Source: a virus
IMG/VR virus record: IMGVR_UViG_3300028883_000068
Span: 1 to 46,449 of that record
Reading direction: 5' to 3' (one strand)
Length of the DNA stretch: 46,449 bases
The notes beneath the pieces were generated by a model. That model did no database searches. It was not told the DNA's origin and worked only from the letters and a program-made list of their open reading frames with translations. The translations under genes and the position numbers were made by a program. Shown here one piece after another: positions 19,857-28,286 of this stretch. Position 1 is the first letter of the stretch. Every line of letters begins with the position of its first letter.

Positions 19857-20364
19857 CAAGGGACTATTGACAGTCATGGAAGACGACGAGCGGGTCGTGT
19901 TGATTGGGCAGTCTATCCGCGACCCGTTCGGCGGCGCGTGTAAGGTGACGCGGGGATTGACGAAGCGATTTGATAGCAGGGTGATTGATTTGCCGATATC
20001 CGAGGACGCGACGATTGGCATGTCAATCGGCATGGCTACGGCTGGTGCGGTTCCCGTCGTTGAGGTGATGTTCTCTGACTTTATGACGCTTGCCGTGAAT
20101 CAGATATGGAACGTGGCAGACAAGATCGAGATGCAGAGTCCGGTCGTCATCAGGACGCTGTTCAATGCGGGTGAGGCGTATGGACCGACCCACAGTCAGG
20201 ATATGTACGCGCTATTGCGCATCCTACCGTCGGCGTCGGTCCAATACGTCAACCCCGCGAAATCTGTGTCGGCTCAGTATCGGGAATTGATACTTGGTGA
20301 CGGTGCAAAGGTGAGGATTATGGTGGAAGACAAGCAGGCATACGATAAGGAGGCGGTTGCGTGA
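19834..20364 (+). CDS. E1 beta-like subunit, pyrimidine-binding domain only, 176 aa
   Basis: Starts at ATG 19834 inside the end of the alpha gene. It carries the transketolase pyrimidine domain: MTLRAAINKGLLTVMEDDER, IGQSIRDPFGG, catalytic E57 in DLPISEDATIGMSIGMA, VEVMFSDFMTLAVNQIWNVA and GPTHSQD (117-123). A normal E1 beta is about 325 residues with a C-terminal transketolase domain; this one stops after the first domain. The active site formed with the alpha subunit should be complete, while the surface that usually contacts E2 is missing. No frameshift or interruption is visible at the end. Confidence 0.8.
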   Translation: MTLRAAINKGLLTVMEDDERVVLIGQSIRDPFGGACKVTRGLTKRFDSRVIDLPISEDATIGMSIGMATAGAVPVVEVMFSDFMTLAVNQIWNVADKIEMQSPVVIRTLFNAGEAYGPTHSQDMYALLRILPSASVQYVNPAKSVSAQYRELILGDGAKVRIMVEDKQAYDKEAVA

Positions 20365-20540
20365 GGGTGTATTTGGTTTTTGATGGCTCCTGTGAAGGTG
20401 AATCTATGGAGGGTGTATTTTCGTCGCGTGAAAAGGCAGAAGATGCGATTGATCGCGGTCTGGTGTATTGTGGTTTGGACGGCGGCATTTACGGATTTGA
20501 TGTCGACGGGATTCTTGATGACAAAGAGGCGAAGGAATGA
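20361..20540 (+). CDS. Hypothetical small protein, 59 aa
   Basis: GTG 20361 overlaps the E1 beta stop (GTGA), with AAGGAGGCGG upstream, and TGA 20538 overlaps the next ATG. The sequence MRVYLVFDGSCEGESMEGVF, then SSREKAEDAIDRG, resembles small phage proteins with a strand-loop-strand-helix layout of unknown role. The overlaps on both sides make it a solid member of the operon. Confidence 0.6.
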   Translation: MRVYLVFDGSCEGESMEGVFSSREKAEDAIDRGLVYCGLDGGIYGFDVDGILDDKEAKE

Positions 20541-21181
20541 GCCCCGGTCTCATCATCATTGGCGGCGGCAAGGGTGCACAGTTGATAATAGACTGGGCGA
20601 AATCAACCGCATGGAAGATTGCTGGCATCCTCGATGACAACAAGGAAGGCGAAGCGTTTGGCCACAAAATCCTCGGCGCTGTTAGTTGTCTTGACGCTGG
20701 GGGGATAATCGGCAAGACGCTAATCTGCTCGGCATCGTCACCTCGGTTCCGCCGACATGTCTGGAATCTGTATCACGATGATCATAACTTCATCAATTGC
20801 TTTCGGTCAAGTGTCCGATACTTGCGGCCAGACTACGGCGCTGGCAACGTCGTTTTCCCTGACGTGTCGTTCGACGTGTTCTCCGTTATCGGCAACAACA
20901 ACGTGATCTCGGCAGGTTCCGTCATAGCGCACCATTGCACAATCGGCAGTCATAACTTGTTCGGCCCCGGCGTTCACCTGTCTGGCTCTGTGACGATAGG
21001 CGACGGCAATTTGATAGGTTCCTGTGTTGTGGTGGAGCCTAACGTCAAGATCGGCAATGACTGCGTTATCCCAAGCGGCACGGTGGTCGTGAAGGACTTG
21101 CGCGACGGGACCAAAATTACGGTGCGCATGGGGATTGACGACCGCGTGTATGGCGGGGAGAGGAAGGTACGGTATGCTTGA
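20537..21181 (+). CDS. PglD/NeuD-like sugar O- or N-acyltransferase, 214 aa
   Basis: The N-terminal domain binds nucleotide-sugar in the PglD/NeuD manner (LIIIGGGKGAQLIIDWA, IAGILDDNKEG). Residues about 100-195 are left-handed beta-helix hexapeptide repeats (VFPDVSFDVFSVIGNNNVIS, IAHHCTIGSHNLFGPG, VTIGDGNLIGSC, VKIGNDCVIPSGTVV) with catalytic-type His in AHHCTIG. It would acylate an amino or hydroxyl group of a nucleotide sugar. Neighbours (E1 pair and glycosyltransferase) point to a surface-sugar pathway. Confidence 0.85.
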   Translation: MSPGLIIIGGGKGAQLIIDWAKSTAWKIAGILDDNKEGEAFGHKILGAVSCLDAGGIIGKTLICSASSPRFRRHVWNLYHDDHNFINCFRSSVRYLRPDYGAGNVVFPDVSFDVFSVIGNNNVISAGSVIAHHCTIGSHNLFGPGVHLSGSVTIGDGNLIGSCVVVEPNVKIGNDCVIPSGTVVVKDLRDGTKITVRMGIDDRVYGGERKVRYA

Positions 21182-21311
21182 TTGGGCAATAATTGCTGGC
21201 GTCGGTGTGGTCGTTGTAGCGTGGTGGGTCGTTGACGGATTCTTTCGGACCCGCAAGTACAAGGCGCTACTCGGTGACGATGGTTACAAGATTATGAAAG
21301 GGAAGAAGTGA
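21174..21311 (+). CDS. Small membrane protein, 45 aa
   Basis: ATG 21174 overlaps the acyltransferase end. One transmembrane helix (WAIIAGVGVVVVAWWVVDGF, residues 4-23) is followed by a basic cytoplasmic tail (RTRKYKALL ... MKGKK). It could anchor the pathway at the inner membrane, or be an independent membrane micro-protein. The GTGA overlap with the next gene supports translation. Confidence 0.5.
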   Translation: MLDWAIIAGVGVVVVAWWVVDGFFRTRKYKALLGDDGYKIMKGKK

Positions 21312-21430
21312 TAGTCGATATCCTAACGTCCCTGATCCTGCTGGCGTTCGTCGTTGGCGTCGTGTGGTATATCTGCGGGGCGTTCAAGGGCAAGCCGATA
21401 CCTAAGAAACGGAGAAGGCGAAAGCGATGA
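21308..21430 (+). CDS. Small membrane protein, 40 aa
   Basis: GTG 21308 overlaps the previous TGA, and TGA 21428 overlaps the ATG of the glycosyltransferase gene. One hydrophobic helix (ILTSLILLAFVVGVVWYICG, residues 5-24) is followed by an extremely basic end (KKRRRRKR). It resembles the preceding peptide in layout, so the two may act as a pair. Confidence 0.5.
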   Translation: MIVDILTSLILLAFVVGVVWYICGAFKGKPIPKKRRRRKR

Positions 21431-22410
21431 ACATCCTGCATGGCAGTATTGATACGGCGTCGCAGTCCCGCATCCTGTGTGATGAATTCAACAGGCTTGG
21501 ACACAGGGCGCGGTCTGTCTCGTATTTCCCCGGCGTCAGCAATCTCCAGCCGCATTATGCGATTACGGCACACGACGACTTGCCCGCTGTTGCTGATTGG
21601 CTCATACCGCAATTTGACGTATTCAACTTCAAGTTTGCGCATTCGCTGTTGCCGGACTTTGGCGATCTTGAGCGTATCAAGGGCGAGGGGAAGCCGATAT
21701 TCTGGACGTTCTGCGGTTCTGACGTGCGCGACTTCGAAATTGCCAAACAGGGTAGTCAATACGTCCGGGTCAAGCCGGGATACGAGGGGTTGCGCAAGGC
21801 GATTCTCGACACCGTACCGAAGTATGCCCGGACGGTCATTATTCACGACGAGGAATTGCGGCCCTATATCGCTGGCTACTTTGACGACATTCGTGTCGTG
21901 CCGTTATCGTTCAACCCGGAATCTATCGACGCAAGTAAGGCGACGACACGGGACAAGCCGCTTATAGTCCATGCGCCGACACACCAGGGCGTCAAGGGGA
22001 CCGACCTATTGATGCCGGCGCTCGAAAAGCTGTCCGGTGAATATGAATTTGACCTGGCTCTGTTGTCGGGTATGCCTCGCGCATCGGTCCAGAACGCAAT
22101 ATCACAGGCGACGCTTGTCATTGACCAGCTTTGTATCGGTAGCTACGGGATGCTGTCGATTGAGGCGATGGCATGGGGGAAACCCGTGGTGTGCTGGATA
22201 TCGGAACCGATGCAGGAGGCTTTCGGCTCTGACCTGCCGATCATTGTGGCGAGTCCGCTTGACATCGAAGAGAAACTACGAGGGATACTTGACAACCTGG
22301 ATTCGTTGCCGTCGATTGGTCGCGCTGGTCAAGTGTGGGTAGATAAGCACCACAACGTACACAAGAACGCCCGTCAACTTTGTGAGATATATGCGCAACC
22401 TTGCGATTGA
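21427..22410 (+). CDS. GT-B glycosyltransferase, GT4-like, 327 aa
   Basis: Two Rossmann-like halves of the GT-B fold. The N-terminal half begins MNILHGSIDTASQSRILCDE and includes FWTFCGSDVR. The C-terminal donor-binding half has VHAPTHQGVKGTDLLMPALE and SYGMLSIEAMAWGKPVVCWI, where the E-A region is the usual nucleotide-sugar contact. It lacks a signal peptide, so it acts in the cytoplasm. It would transfer a sugar to phage structural protein, DNA or a lipid-linked carrier. ATG 21427 overlaps the previous stop. Confidence 0.8.
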   Translation: MNILHGSIDTASQSRILCDEFNRLGHRARSVSYFPGVSNLQPHYAITAHDDLPAVADWLIPQFDVFNFKFAHSLLPDFGDLERIKGEGKPIFWTFCGSDVRDFEIAKQGSQYVRVKPGYEGLRKAILDTVPKYARTVIIHDEELRPYIAGYFDDIRVVPLSFNPESIDASKATTRDKPLIVHAPTHQGVKGTDLLMPALEKLSGEYEFDLALLSGMPRASVQNAISQATLVIDQLCIGSYGMLSIEAMAWGKPVVCWISEPMQEAFGSDLPIIVASPLDIEEKLRGILDNLDSLPSIGRAGQVWVDKHHNVHKNARQLCEIYAQPCD

Positions 22411-22624
22411 CATAATTGTAGGTCTTGTTATTCTTGTGGTTATAGCCGTCGATGCGTTCGATGGCGTCTTATATAACGCACAAGGAGTGCTTTGGACAAT
22501 AACGAAATGCGTAATTCTTTCCGGTTGCACCTACCTGATCTTCTCGTTGAAGCGGGTTGGCGAAGAGATTGCGCAATTTATTATGTTTGTGATCAAGAGT
22601 CTCTTTCCGACGAACACCGTTTGA
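22391..22624 (+). CDS. Two-pass membrane protein, 77 aa
   Basis: ATG 22391 lies within the glycosyltransferase 3' end; a GTG at 22382 is also possible. Two hydrophobic helices are seen (AIDIIVGLVILVVIAVDAF and LWTITKCVILSGCTYLIFSL), then an amphipathic end (IAQFIMFVIKSLFP). It resembles small holins or anti-receptor membrane proteins. It closes the accessory block. Confidence 0.5.
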   Translation: MRNLAIDIIVGLVILVVIAVDAFDGVLYNAQGVLWTITKCVILSGCTYLIFSLKRVGEEIAQFIMFVIKSLFPTNTV

Positions 22625-22646
22625 TGGCGAGAACGGCACATGAGGA

Positions 22647-24731
22647 TTGCTCGATAGACTAAAGACCCTCGTCTCGACCTACATAGATTCGACGCGACCG
22701 ACCATCCAGAAGACGAACATTGCCGGTCACGTTGCATATCCTGACGGTGGGGCCAATCGCCCCCTCGCCCCGATTACCGATCACTCGACAATTCTCAAGG
22801 CTGGCGAAGTGGAAGTGTGGGCGTATGTCTGCATGAACGCTATTGGCAAGTCTTTGTCTGCTGCTCCCCTTGTTGCTGAGGGGCAAGAAACCGTCGATGG
22901 TGATCTTGAGTGGGTGCGGCAGGATAGCGGCGATCTGGTTGATCTTATAGCCATGCCGAATCCTCGTGAGCCGATGGATATCCTCATGTGGCGTTTGGTC
23001 GTGTCGCTGCTTAGTGGTGACGCCTATCTCGCATACGATAAGGTCGATAAAGAACTGTTCCACATTCACTCTGCGTATATTCGCCCGATCCCCAACGTCG
23101 ACGGTGAGATTGACGGTTATATGCTCACTCGCGGTACGGTGCAACAGCGATTTGAGCCTGACGAAATTATCCACATCCCGATGCCGAACGCCAGCGATGA
23201 GTTCCAGGGGTTGTCGCCAGTCCAGTCCGTGAAATCGCAAATCCTGCTCAATAAGTATTACCTGAATCACCTCGTCAATTACTTCGGTAATGGCGCCGTG
23301 CCGTCCGGCCTGTTGTCGTCGGAACAACCAATCACACAGGAAGTCGCGGCAGAGCTTGCGAGTCGCTGGCGAGAGGCACACGGCGGGCCGGGTAACGGCA
23401 ACAAGACGGCCGTACTTGGCAAGGGGTTGACTTACCAGACGGTATCCCCCCCGCTCAAAGAGCTCATGGTGGAATCGCTCTACAAGATGCCGCGTGAGGC
23501 GATCATGGCGGCGTTTGGTGTGCCCCCCGCTGTTGGTGGAATTTACGAGTATGCCAACTATGCGAACTCGACACAGCAAATCAAGCTGTTCTGGCAAAAC
23601 GCAATCCTTCCCATCATGCGCATCGTTGCCGGCACGTTGACGATTCAGCTTGCGCGTCAATTCGGCGACAACCTGCGGTTACGTTTTGATATATCAAAAA
23701 TTGAAGCACTCCAAGAAGACGAGAACGAGAAGGCTACTCGGCTTGTGACTTATAAGCGCGGCGGCATCCTGACCGTCAATGAGGTGCGGAGGCAAATAGG
23801 GTATGACGAAGTCGAGGGCGGCGACGAACTGACGCCTGACGGCGGATTTATGGCTGTGCCTGAAGCTGGGGGCGAGGACGGGAAAGCGTTGGAATCGCCA
23901 TCACCAGCGCGACCCTCAATCGTGCTGCGTAAAGCAGACGGCCCCCAGCTTGAGGCATGGCAACTTCACTACAAAACCGTGACACGCGCCGAGAGGAAGT
24001 TCTCGGCTATTATGCGCAAGTTCTTTGATGGTCAGCTTGATCGCTTGTTGACGAGGCTGGAAGAACTGAAGATCGGGAATGTGTTTATGCTGTCGCGCCT
24101 ATATCCCGCCATTCGCAAGGACGCCAGCGACGACGACTTCGATGAGATATTCGACATGGCGTTTGAGAACGTAACGCTCCACCAATCCACCGACGGCTTT
24201 GTGCGCGAGACAATACGGACCAGTGGGCAGGGCGGGATAGACGAACTCCGGCTCGGCATGACGTTTGATCTCAAGAATCCTTACGTACAGGGGGCGATTG
24301 ACGCTCTCGGTAATCGGCTCAAGAAGGTCAATGCCACGACATGGAATAAAATCAAGGACGTATTGAGCACGGCTTATTCCGAGGGCTGGACGCTTCAGGA
24401 TATCAAGAAAGAACTGCGGTCAAGCTATAAGCAATTCAGCAAGGCCCGCGCCGACACGATAGCGCGAACGGAAACAAATTCGATGGTCAACGGCGGTCAC
24501 TTTGCCGGATATCGACAGGGTGGCGCCACTCACAAGAAGTGGCTCTGTTCGTTCCTCGACACTTCGCGCGACAGCCACAAAGACGCCGATGCTGACGGAT
24601 GGATACCGCTTGACCAGGCGTTCATTGTCGGGGGTTCCGCGTTGATGTATCCCGGCGACCCTGCGGGTCCGCCTGAAGAGACAATAAACTGTTACTGTAG
24701 GACTATAGCAAAGATTGAAGATGAACTATAA
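22647..24731 (+). CDS. Portal protein fused to MuF-like head protein, 694 aa
   Basis: The N-terminal about 400 residues are an HK97-type portal (VWAYVCMNAIGKSLSAAPLV, SLLSGDAYLAYDKVD, PDEIIHIPMPNASDEFQGLS, FGVPPAVGGIYEYANYANST). It forms the dodecameric DNA channel of the head. The C-terminal about 230 residues match phage Mu protein F-type domains (LRSSYKQFSKARADTIARTE, TSRDSHKDADADGW, TINCYCRT). Portal and MuF are separate genes in many phages, so this is a fusion. The start is uncertain: TTG 22647 lies too close to GAGG to be a typical site, and no good ATG is nearby. Confidence 0.85.
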   Translation: MLDRLKTLVSTYIDSTRPTIQKTNIAGHVAYPDGGANRPLAPITDHSTILKAGEVEVWAYVCMNAIGKSLSAAPLVAEGQETVDGDLEWVRQDSGDLVDLIAMPNPREPMDILMWRLVVSLLSGDAYLAYDKVDKELFHIHSAYIRPIPNVDGEIDGYMLTRGTVQQRFEPDEIIHIPMPNASDEFQGLSPVQSVKSQILLNKYYLNHLVNYFGNGAVPSGLLSSEQPITQEVAAELASRWREAHGGPGNGNKTAVLGKGLTYQTVSPPLKELMVESLYKMPREAIMAAFGVPPAVGGIYEYANYANSTQQIKLFWQNAILPIMRIVAGTLTIQLARQFGDNLRLRFDISKIEALQEDENEKATRLVTYKRGGILTVNEVRRQIGYDEVEGGDELTPDGGFMAVPEAGGEDGKALESPSPARPSIVLRKADGPQLEAWQLHYKTVTRAERKFSAIMRKFFDGQLDRLLTRLEELKIGNVFMLSRLYPAIRKDASDDDFDEIFDMAFENVTLHQSTDGFVRETIRTSGQGGIDELRLGMTFDLKNPYVQGAIDALGNRLKKVNATTWNKIKDVLSTAYSEGWTLQDIKKELRSSYKQFSKARADTIARTETNSMVNGGHFAGYRQGGATHKKWLCSFLDTSRDSHKDADADGWIPLDQAFIVGGSALMYPGDPAGPPEETINCYCRTIAKIEDEL

Positions 24732-24761
24732 ACACTTAGATGGCGAGGGTAGGTCTATGAC

Positions 24762-26948
24762 TTGAAACCACGAATCACAGACACAACGTCTTTTTGGCTG
24801 AAAGACGGAAAGTCTCAGCGCGAGGGCGAGGTCTGTTATAAGACCCTGCCGCTCGACACCTTCAAAGCTGCCACACAGGACGACGGTTCTGTTGTCATTG
24901 AGGGGTGGGCATCGACCGACGATGTCGATCTGGCGAATGACGTAATCAAGCCGTCAGCCTATGAATCGTCGCTGGACGCGTACATGACAAAGCATGGCGG
25001 CAAGATGCTGTTCATGCACGACTGGTACGGTATGCCCATCGGCAAGTTTGACGAAGCCGAAATCCGCGACAAGGGTTTGTGGGTTAAGGGGCGAGTTCTC
25101 CCCACCAGTGACGGCAAGAATGCCGCGCTGTTGATCGAGAACGGCGTCCTCAATGCGTTCTCGGTCGGTTTTGCCATAAAGAAGTATGAGCAAGACGAGG
25201 AAGCGCAGACCCGCACAATCACCGATCTTGAACTTTTTGAAATCTCTGTAGTCAATGCGGGGATGAATCCCGAAGCGCTATTCGCGCAAGTCAAAGCACT
25301 GCAACCGAACGAAGAATCCCATAAAGAGAAAGTGTCCTCGGATGGCGGGGGGACGAAACGAAAGGAGTCCAGTATGTCGCTTACGGACAAACAGCGGGAA
25401 GCAATTGCCGCTGCCGAAAAGATGACAATCGACTTCCCGGAATTTCAGGCGAAAACTTCCGAGGACATCGAAAAGGCCAAAAAGAGTTTCGATGAGCATC
25501 AGCGATTGCTCAAGGAACTCCAAGAGAAACACGAGGCGGTAGCCGCAAATCTCATCACGAAGGGCGAACTGAAAGAGTTCGTTGATAGGATGGGTGCCGA
25601 CTACGCGGCCCTCAAGGAAAGCGTCGAGAAGGGCCGTCGCGCCGTCGGTATTGATGCCGAGCGGGTTTCTGCGCTTGACTTCAAGATGCGTTCGGCCCTC
25701 ATGGTCGAAACCGATAACAACGGCAAGGCGTTGACGCCGATTGACCAGCGCAAGTTCCGCCTGTTCAACATGCCCATCAAGTACGACGGCCCGCAGGGTG
25801 AGTTGTTCAAGATGGCGCGTGACCTGAACGACATCGTTGTTGTCACCGATGCGTACATGCGTGGCCTGAACAAGAGCCGGTACGACATCAGCCAACTCAA
25901 GTCCTACCAGTTGCTGTCCGAGATCGTCGCCATTCTCGACCCTGAGTTTGCGAAGGCGATGTATTCGACTGGCTCTGGCGTCGGTGACGATTGGGTGCCG
26001 ACTGGTTTCAGTTCGCAGCTCTACGACTACTACCGCCTTCAGGCGAAGTTGGAGTCGTTCATCCCGCACTTTGATATGCCGACCAACCCGTTTACGTGGC
26101 CCGTCAAGAGTGGTCAGGCGACGTTGTACCGCGCCGCCGAAGCTGCGGTCAATACTCCCGATGAACTGACGAAAAGCGAGATGTCCACCAGTTCGACGAC
26201 CTTCACCGCCGAGACGTTTGCTATCGCTACCGTGGTTTCCCCACAGTTGATCGAAGATTCTCTCGTGGCGATGGTTCCGGCGATCCGCGAAGACACCGCC
26301 AACGCCGCTGCTGACGGTTATGAGTCGCTCATCATCAACGGTGACGACACCGCTACTCACCAGGACACCGGCAAATCGTTCACGAGCGTCAACCCCGAAA
26401 CCTACGAGACGGGTCTGCGCCATCTCGCCACTGATTGTTCGACGACCTTCGACACCGCGTCGACGGCAACCGGCACCGGCGGAGGAGATGCCGCCTTCGG
26501 TGCGAAGGACGTTCGCTATTGCCGCAAGCTCATGGGCAAATATGGCATGAAGCCGGGCGAGGTTGTTTATACGACTTCGATGGACGGATTCTTCCACATC
26601 ATGAACATGAGCGAGTTCTCGCAGCCCGGAACCTATGCTGCGGGTAATACCTGGCAGACCGGCGCCCTCGACTCCGTCGATGGTTGCCCGCTCGTTGTGT
26701 CGTCCAATGTCTGGAATGACATGAATGCGTCGGGTATCTACGACGGATCGACCAAGACGAAGACCGCCATTATCGCCTTCAACAAGACCGCTTTCAAGAT
26801 CGGTGAGAAGCGCGACATGACCGTTGAGTTCGAGAAGAACATCCGCACTCAGCAGTGGTCGCTCGTAACGTCATTCCGCAAATCGTTCCAGATGCTCCCC
26901 GCCTCCACCGAGAAGCCGGTAGCCTGTGGATATGACATCACCTCGTAA
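24762..26948 (+). CDS. Prohead protease fused to major capsid protein, 728 aa
   Basis: Residues 1-180 are a U35/S78-type prohead protease (EGWASTDDVDLANDVIKP; H86 in MLFMHDW; S134 in LNAFSVGFAIK; then LFEISVVNAGMNP). From residue 205 the sequence is an HK97-fold capsid protein with an N-terminal coiled delta domain (RLLKELQEKHEAVAANLITK) and shell domain (VPTGFSSQLYDYYRLQAKLE, FTWPVKSGQATLYRAAE). In most relatives these are separate genes. A strong internal ribosome-binding site at 25361 allows capsid protein to be made alone. The TTG start at 24762 has no strong Shine-Dalgarno, consistent with lower protease output. Confidence 0.88.
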   Translation: MKPRITDTTSFWLKDGKSQREGEVCYKTLPLDTFKAATQDDGSVVIEGWASTDDVDLANDVIKPSAYESSLDAYMTKHGGKMLFMHDWYGMPIGKFDEAEIRDKGLWVKGRVLPTSDGKNAALLIENGVLNAFSVGFAIKKYEQDEEAQTRTITDLELFEISVVNAGMNPEALFAQVKALQPNEESHKEKVSSDGGGTKRKESSMSLTDKQREAIAAAEKMTIDFPEFQAKTSEDIEKAKKSFDEHQRLLKELQEKHEAVAANLITKGELKEFVDRMGADYAALKESVEKGRRAVGIDAERVSALDFKMRSALMVETDNNGKALTPIDQRKFRLFNMPIKYDGPQGELFKMARDLNDIVVVTDAYMRGLNKSRYDISQLKSYQLLSEIVAILDPEFAKAMYSTGSGVGDDWVPTGFSSQLYDYYRLQAKLESFIPHFDMPTNPFTWPVKSGQATLYRAAEAAVNTPDELTKSEMSTSSTTFTAETFAIATVVSPQLIEDSLVAMVPAIREDTANAAADGYESLIINGDDTATHQDTGKSFTSVNPETYETGLRHLATDCSTTFDTASTATGTGGGDAAFGAKDVRYCRKLMGKYGMKPGEVVYTTSMDGFFHIMNMSEFSQPGTYAAGNTWQTGALDSVDGCPLVVSSNVWNDMNASGIYDGSTKTKTAIIAFNKTAFKIGEKRDMTVEFEKNIRTQQWSLVTSFRKSFQMLPASTEKPVACGYDITS
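25361..25376 (+). promoter_or_regulatory. Internal ribosome-binding site and ATG for the capsid protein
   Basis: AAAGGAG (25361-25367) is followed 6 bases later by ATG 25374, in frame with the fusion. Translation from here gives a 524-residue capsid protein MSLTDKQREAIAAAEK. A run of six G lies just upstream (about 25346-25352), in the linker between the two domains. Confidence 0.7.
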
Positions 26949-26981
26949 ACCTGAAGACTGATTGAAAGGAGATAGATAGAT

Positions 26982-27242
26982 ATGGCTGGAATGACCAAAG
27001 CCAAAGATGCCATGTGCATCAAATGCTTGACGCTGGCCGGTACAACCGCAAGCGGGACCATCACCGCGACGGGCATTGCTACCGAGGACACCTTAATTGC
27101 TGTCATCGAGATCGCCACGTCGACGGGTATCCCGACGGATCGGACCTCGACTACGTCGATCACGGCGGCTAACCAGATTACTTGTAGTGTCAATACTACG
27201 GCAGACAAGCTGATCGTGCTCTATAACGACAACTCCGCGTAA
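26982..27242 (+). CDS. Small Thr/Ala-rich protein, possible head decoration, 86 aa
   Basis: AAAGGAGATAGATAGAT precedes ATG 26982, one of the best ribosome-binding sites in the late region, implying high expression. After MAGMTKAKDAMCIKCLTL the sequence is beta-rich and Thr-rich (TTASGTITATGIATEDTLIA), which suits a small Ig-like or cement protein. Position directly after the capsid gene supports a head role, but no family is recognised. Confidence 0.5.
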   Translation: MAGMTKAKDAMCIKCLTLAGTTASGTITATGIATEDTLIAVIEIATSTGIPTDRTSTTSITAANQITCSVNTTADKLIVLYNDNSA

Positions 27243-27254
27243 TCCCCGCGACCG

Positions 27255-27285
27255 CTGGGGGGTGGTGTCATGCTGCCCCCCAGCA
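27255..27285 (+). terminator. Strong hairpin after the capsid block
   Basis: GCTGGGGGG (27255-27263) pairs perfectly with CCCCCCAGC (27277-27285) across 13 bases. It lacks a T-run, so it may attenuate transcription or protect the abundant capsid mRNA end. Confidence 0.45.
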
Positions 27286-27332
27286 CCCATCAATCACAGG
27301 GATTATACGGACACGAATTGATATGAGGCTAC

Positions 27333-28286
27333 ATGAAGTTTTTGCACACATCGGCGGTTATCGCCAAGAACCTGATCGAAGCCCCGATTGTCATATCTGG
27401 ATATTACCAGTGGCATCGGGCTTTTGGTACAAAGATGACTCGCTATGTCGATGCGAAGGGAACCTTTGGGGATTACGACATAGTCTACAACTGCCTGACT
27501 AAGGCAGACCTCTGGGGCCGCATCCCGCAAAAAATACGCGCCGAGCTTGGCCCCGATTCCCAAACCAAATTCGTTATCTCGGTTGACCACGGCGTTGAGT
27601 TGTGGCAATGCAATTTCGAGCTTGATTGGTTACGCGACGCGATGATGGCGGCTGACGTGGTGTTCGGCGCTGATCCCGCTATCGTTTCCTATCTGCGGGC
27701 GCTTGGGGTCGAACACGCCTTCCTGATGACGCACCCCGTCGACGTGGACAGTCTGCGGAAGATTCGCAAGGAACCGGAGCAACGCAAAGAGCGCATTGCC
27801 TGCCCGGTGCATCGGTACGACAACAACTGGGTTGCTCCATATCTGGCAGTCAGGGACTTACCCTGGCCTTCGTCGGCTGTGTATCTGTCGGGCGATATGC
27901 CAGACACGCTGTCGGCGTACTGGAGTGACTATCGCGGCCCGATGTCGTTTTACGATTTCATGCACTGGCTGTCACAGTTCCATTGCATGGTCGATTCGTA
28001 TCACAACGTCCATTCGATGGGGCGTATCGGCGCTGAAGCGGCGTGTCTTGGCGTTCCGTGTATCGGTACGTCACACAGCTATTCCCAGAAAATACTATGG
28101 CCTGCGTTGACGGTTGACTCCGGCGACGTGTTCGGACAGAAGAAGCTGGTGCGGCGCTTGTTTGAAGAGCCAGCTTTCTATCAATCGTGCCTACAACGCG
28201 CTGACGAGAATCTTGAGCGGTATACACACCGCGCCAAAGTGAAAGAATTTATTGAGAACGTAGATAAACATGGAGTGAAGCGATGA
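27333..28286 (+). CDS. Second glycosyltransferase-like protein, 317 aa
   Basis: Resembles GT-B enzymes: an N-terminal alpha/beta half (KFVISVDHGVELWQCNFELD, VFGADPAIVSYLRALGVEHA) and a donor-like half with YHNVHSMGRIGAEAACLGVP and CIGTSHSY, parallel to the IEAMAWGKPVVCW region of the gene at 21427. It lies between the capsid and connector genes, a place where structural-protein glycosylation enzymes can be found. No membrane segments. Substrate is unknown; the link to the upstream sugar cassette is inference. Confidence 0.65.
   Translation: MKFLHTSAVIAKNLIEAPIVISGYYQWHRAFGTKMTRYVDAKGTFGDYDIVYNCLTKADLWGRIPQKIRAELGPDSQTKFVISVDHGVELWQCNFELDWLRDAMMAADVVFGADPAIVSYLRALGVEHAFLMTHPVDVDSLRKIRKEPEQRKERIACPVHRYDNNWVAPYLAVRDLPWPSSAVYLSGDMPDTLSAYWSDYRGPMSFYDFMHWLSQFHCMVDSYHNVHSMGRIGAEAACLGVPCIGTSHSYSQKILWPALTVDSGDVFGQKKLVRRLFEEPAFYQSCLQRADENLERYTHRAKVKEFIENVDKHGVKR

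Noticed and set aside
22659-23660. 333-codon antisense frame opposite the portal gene
   Set aside because: It is an antisense shadow of a clearly conserved gene. Other long minus-strand frames (for example 25278-26597) are rejected for the same reason.
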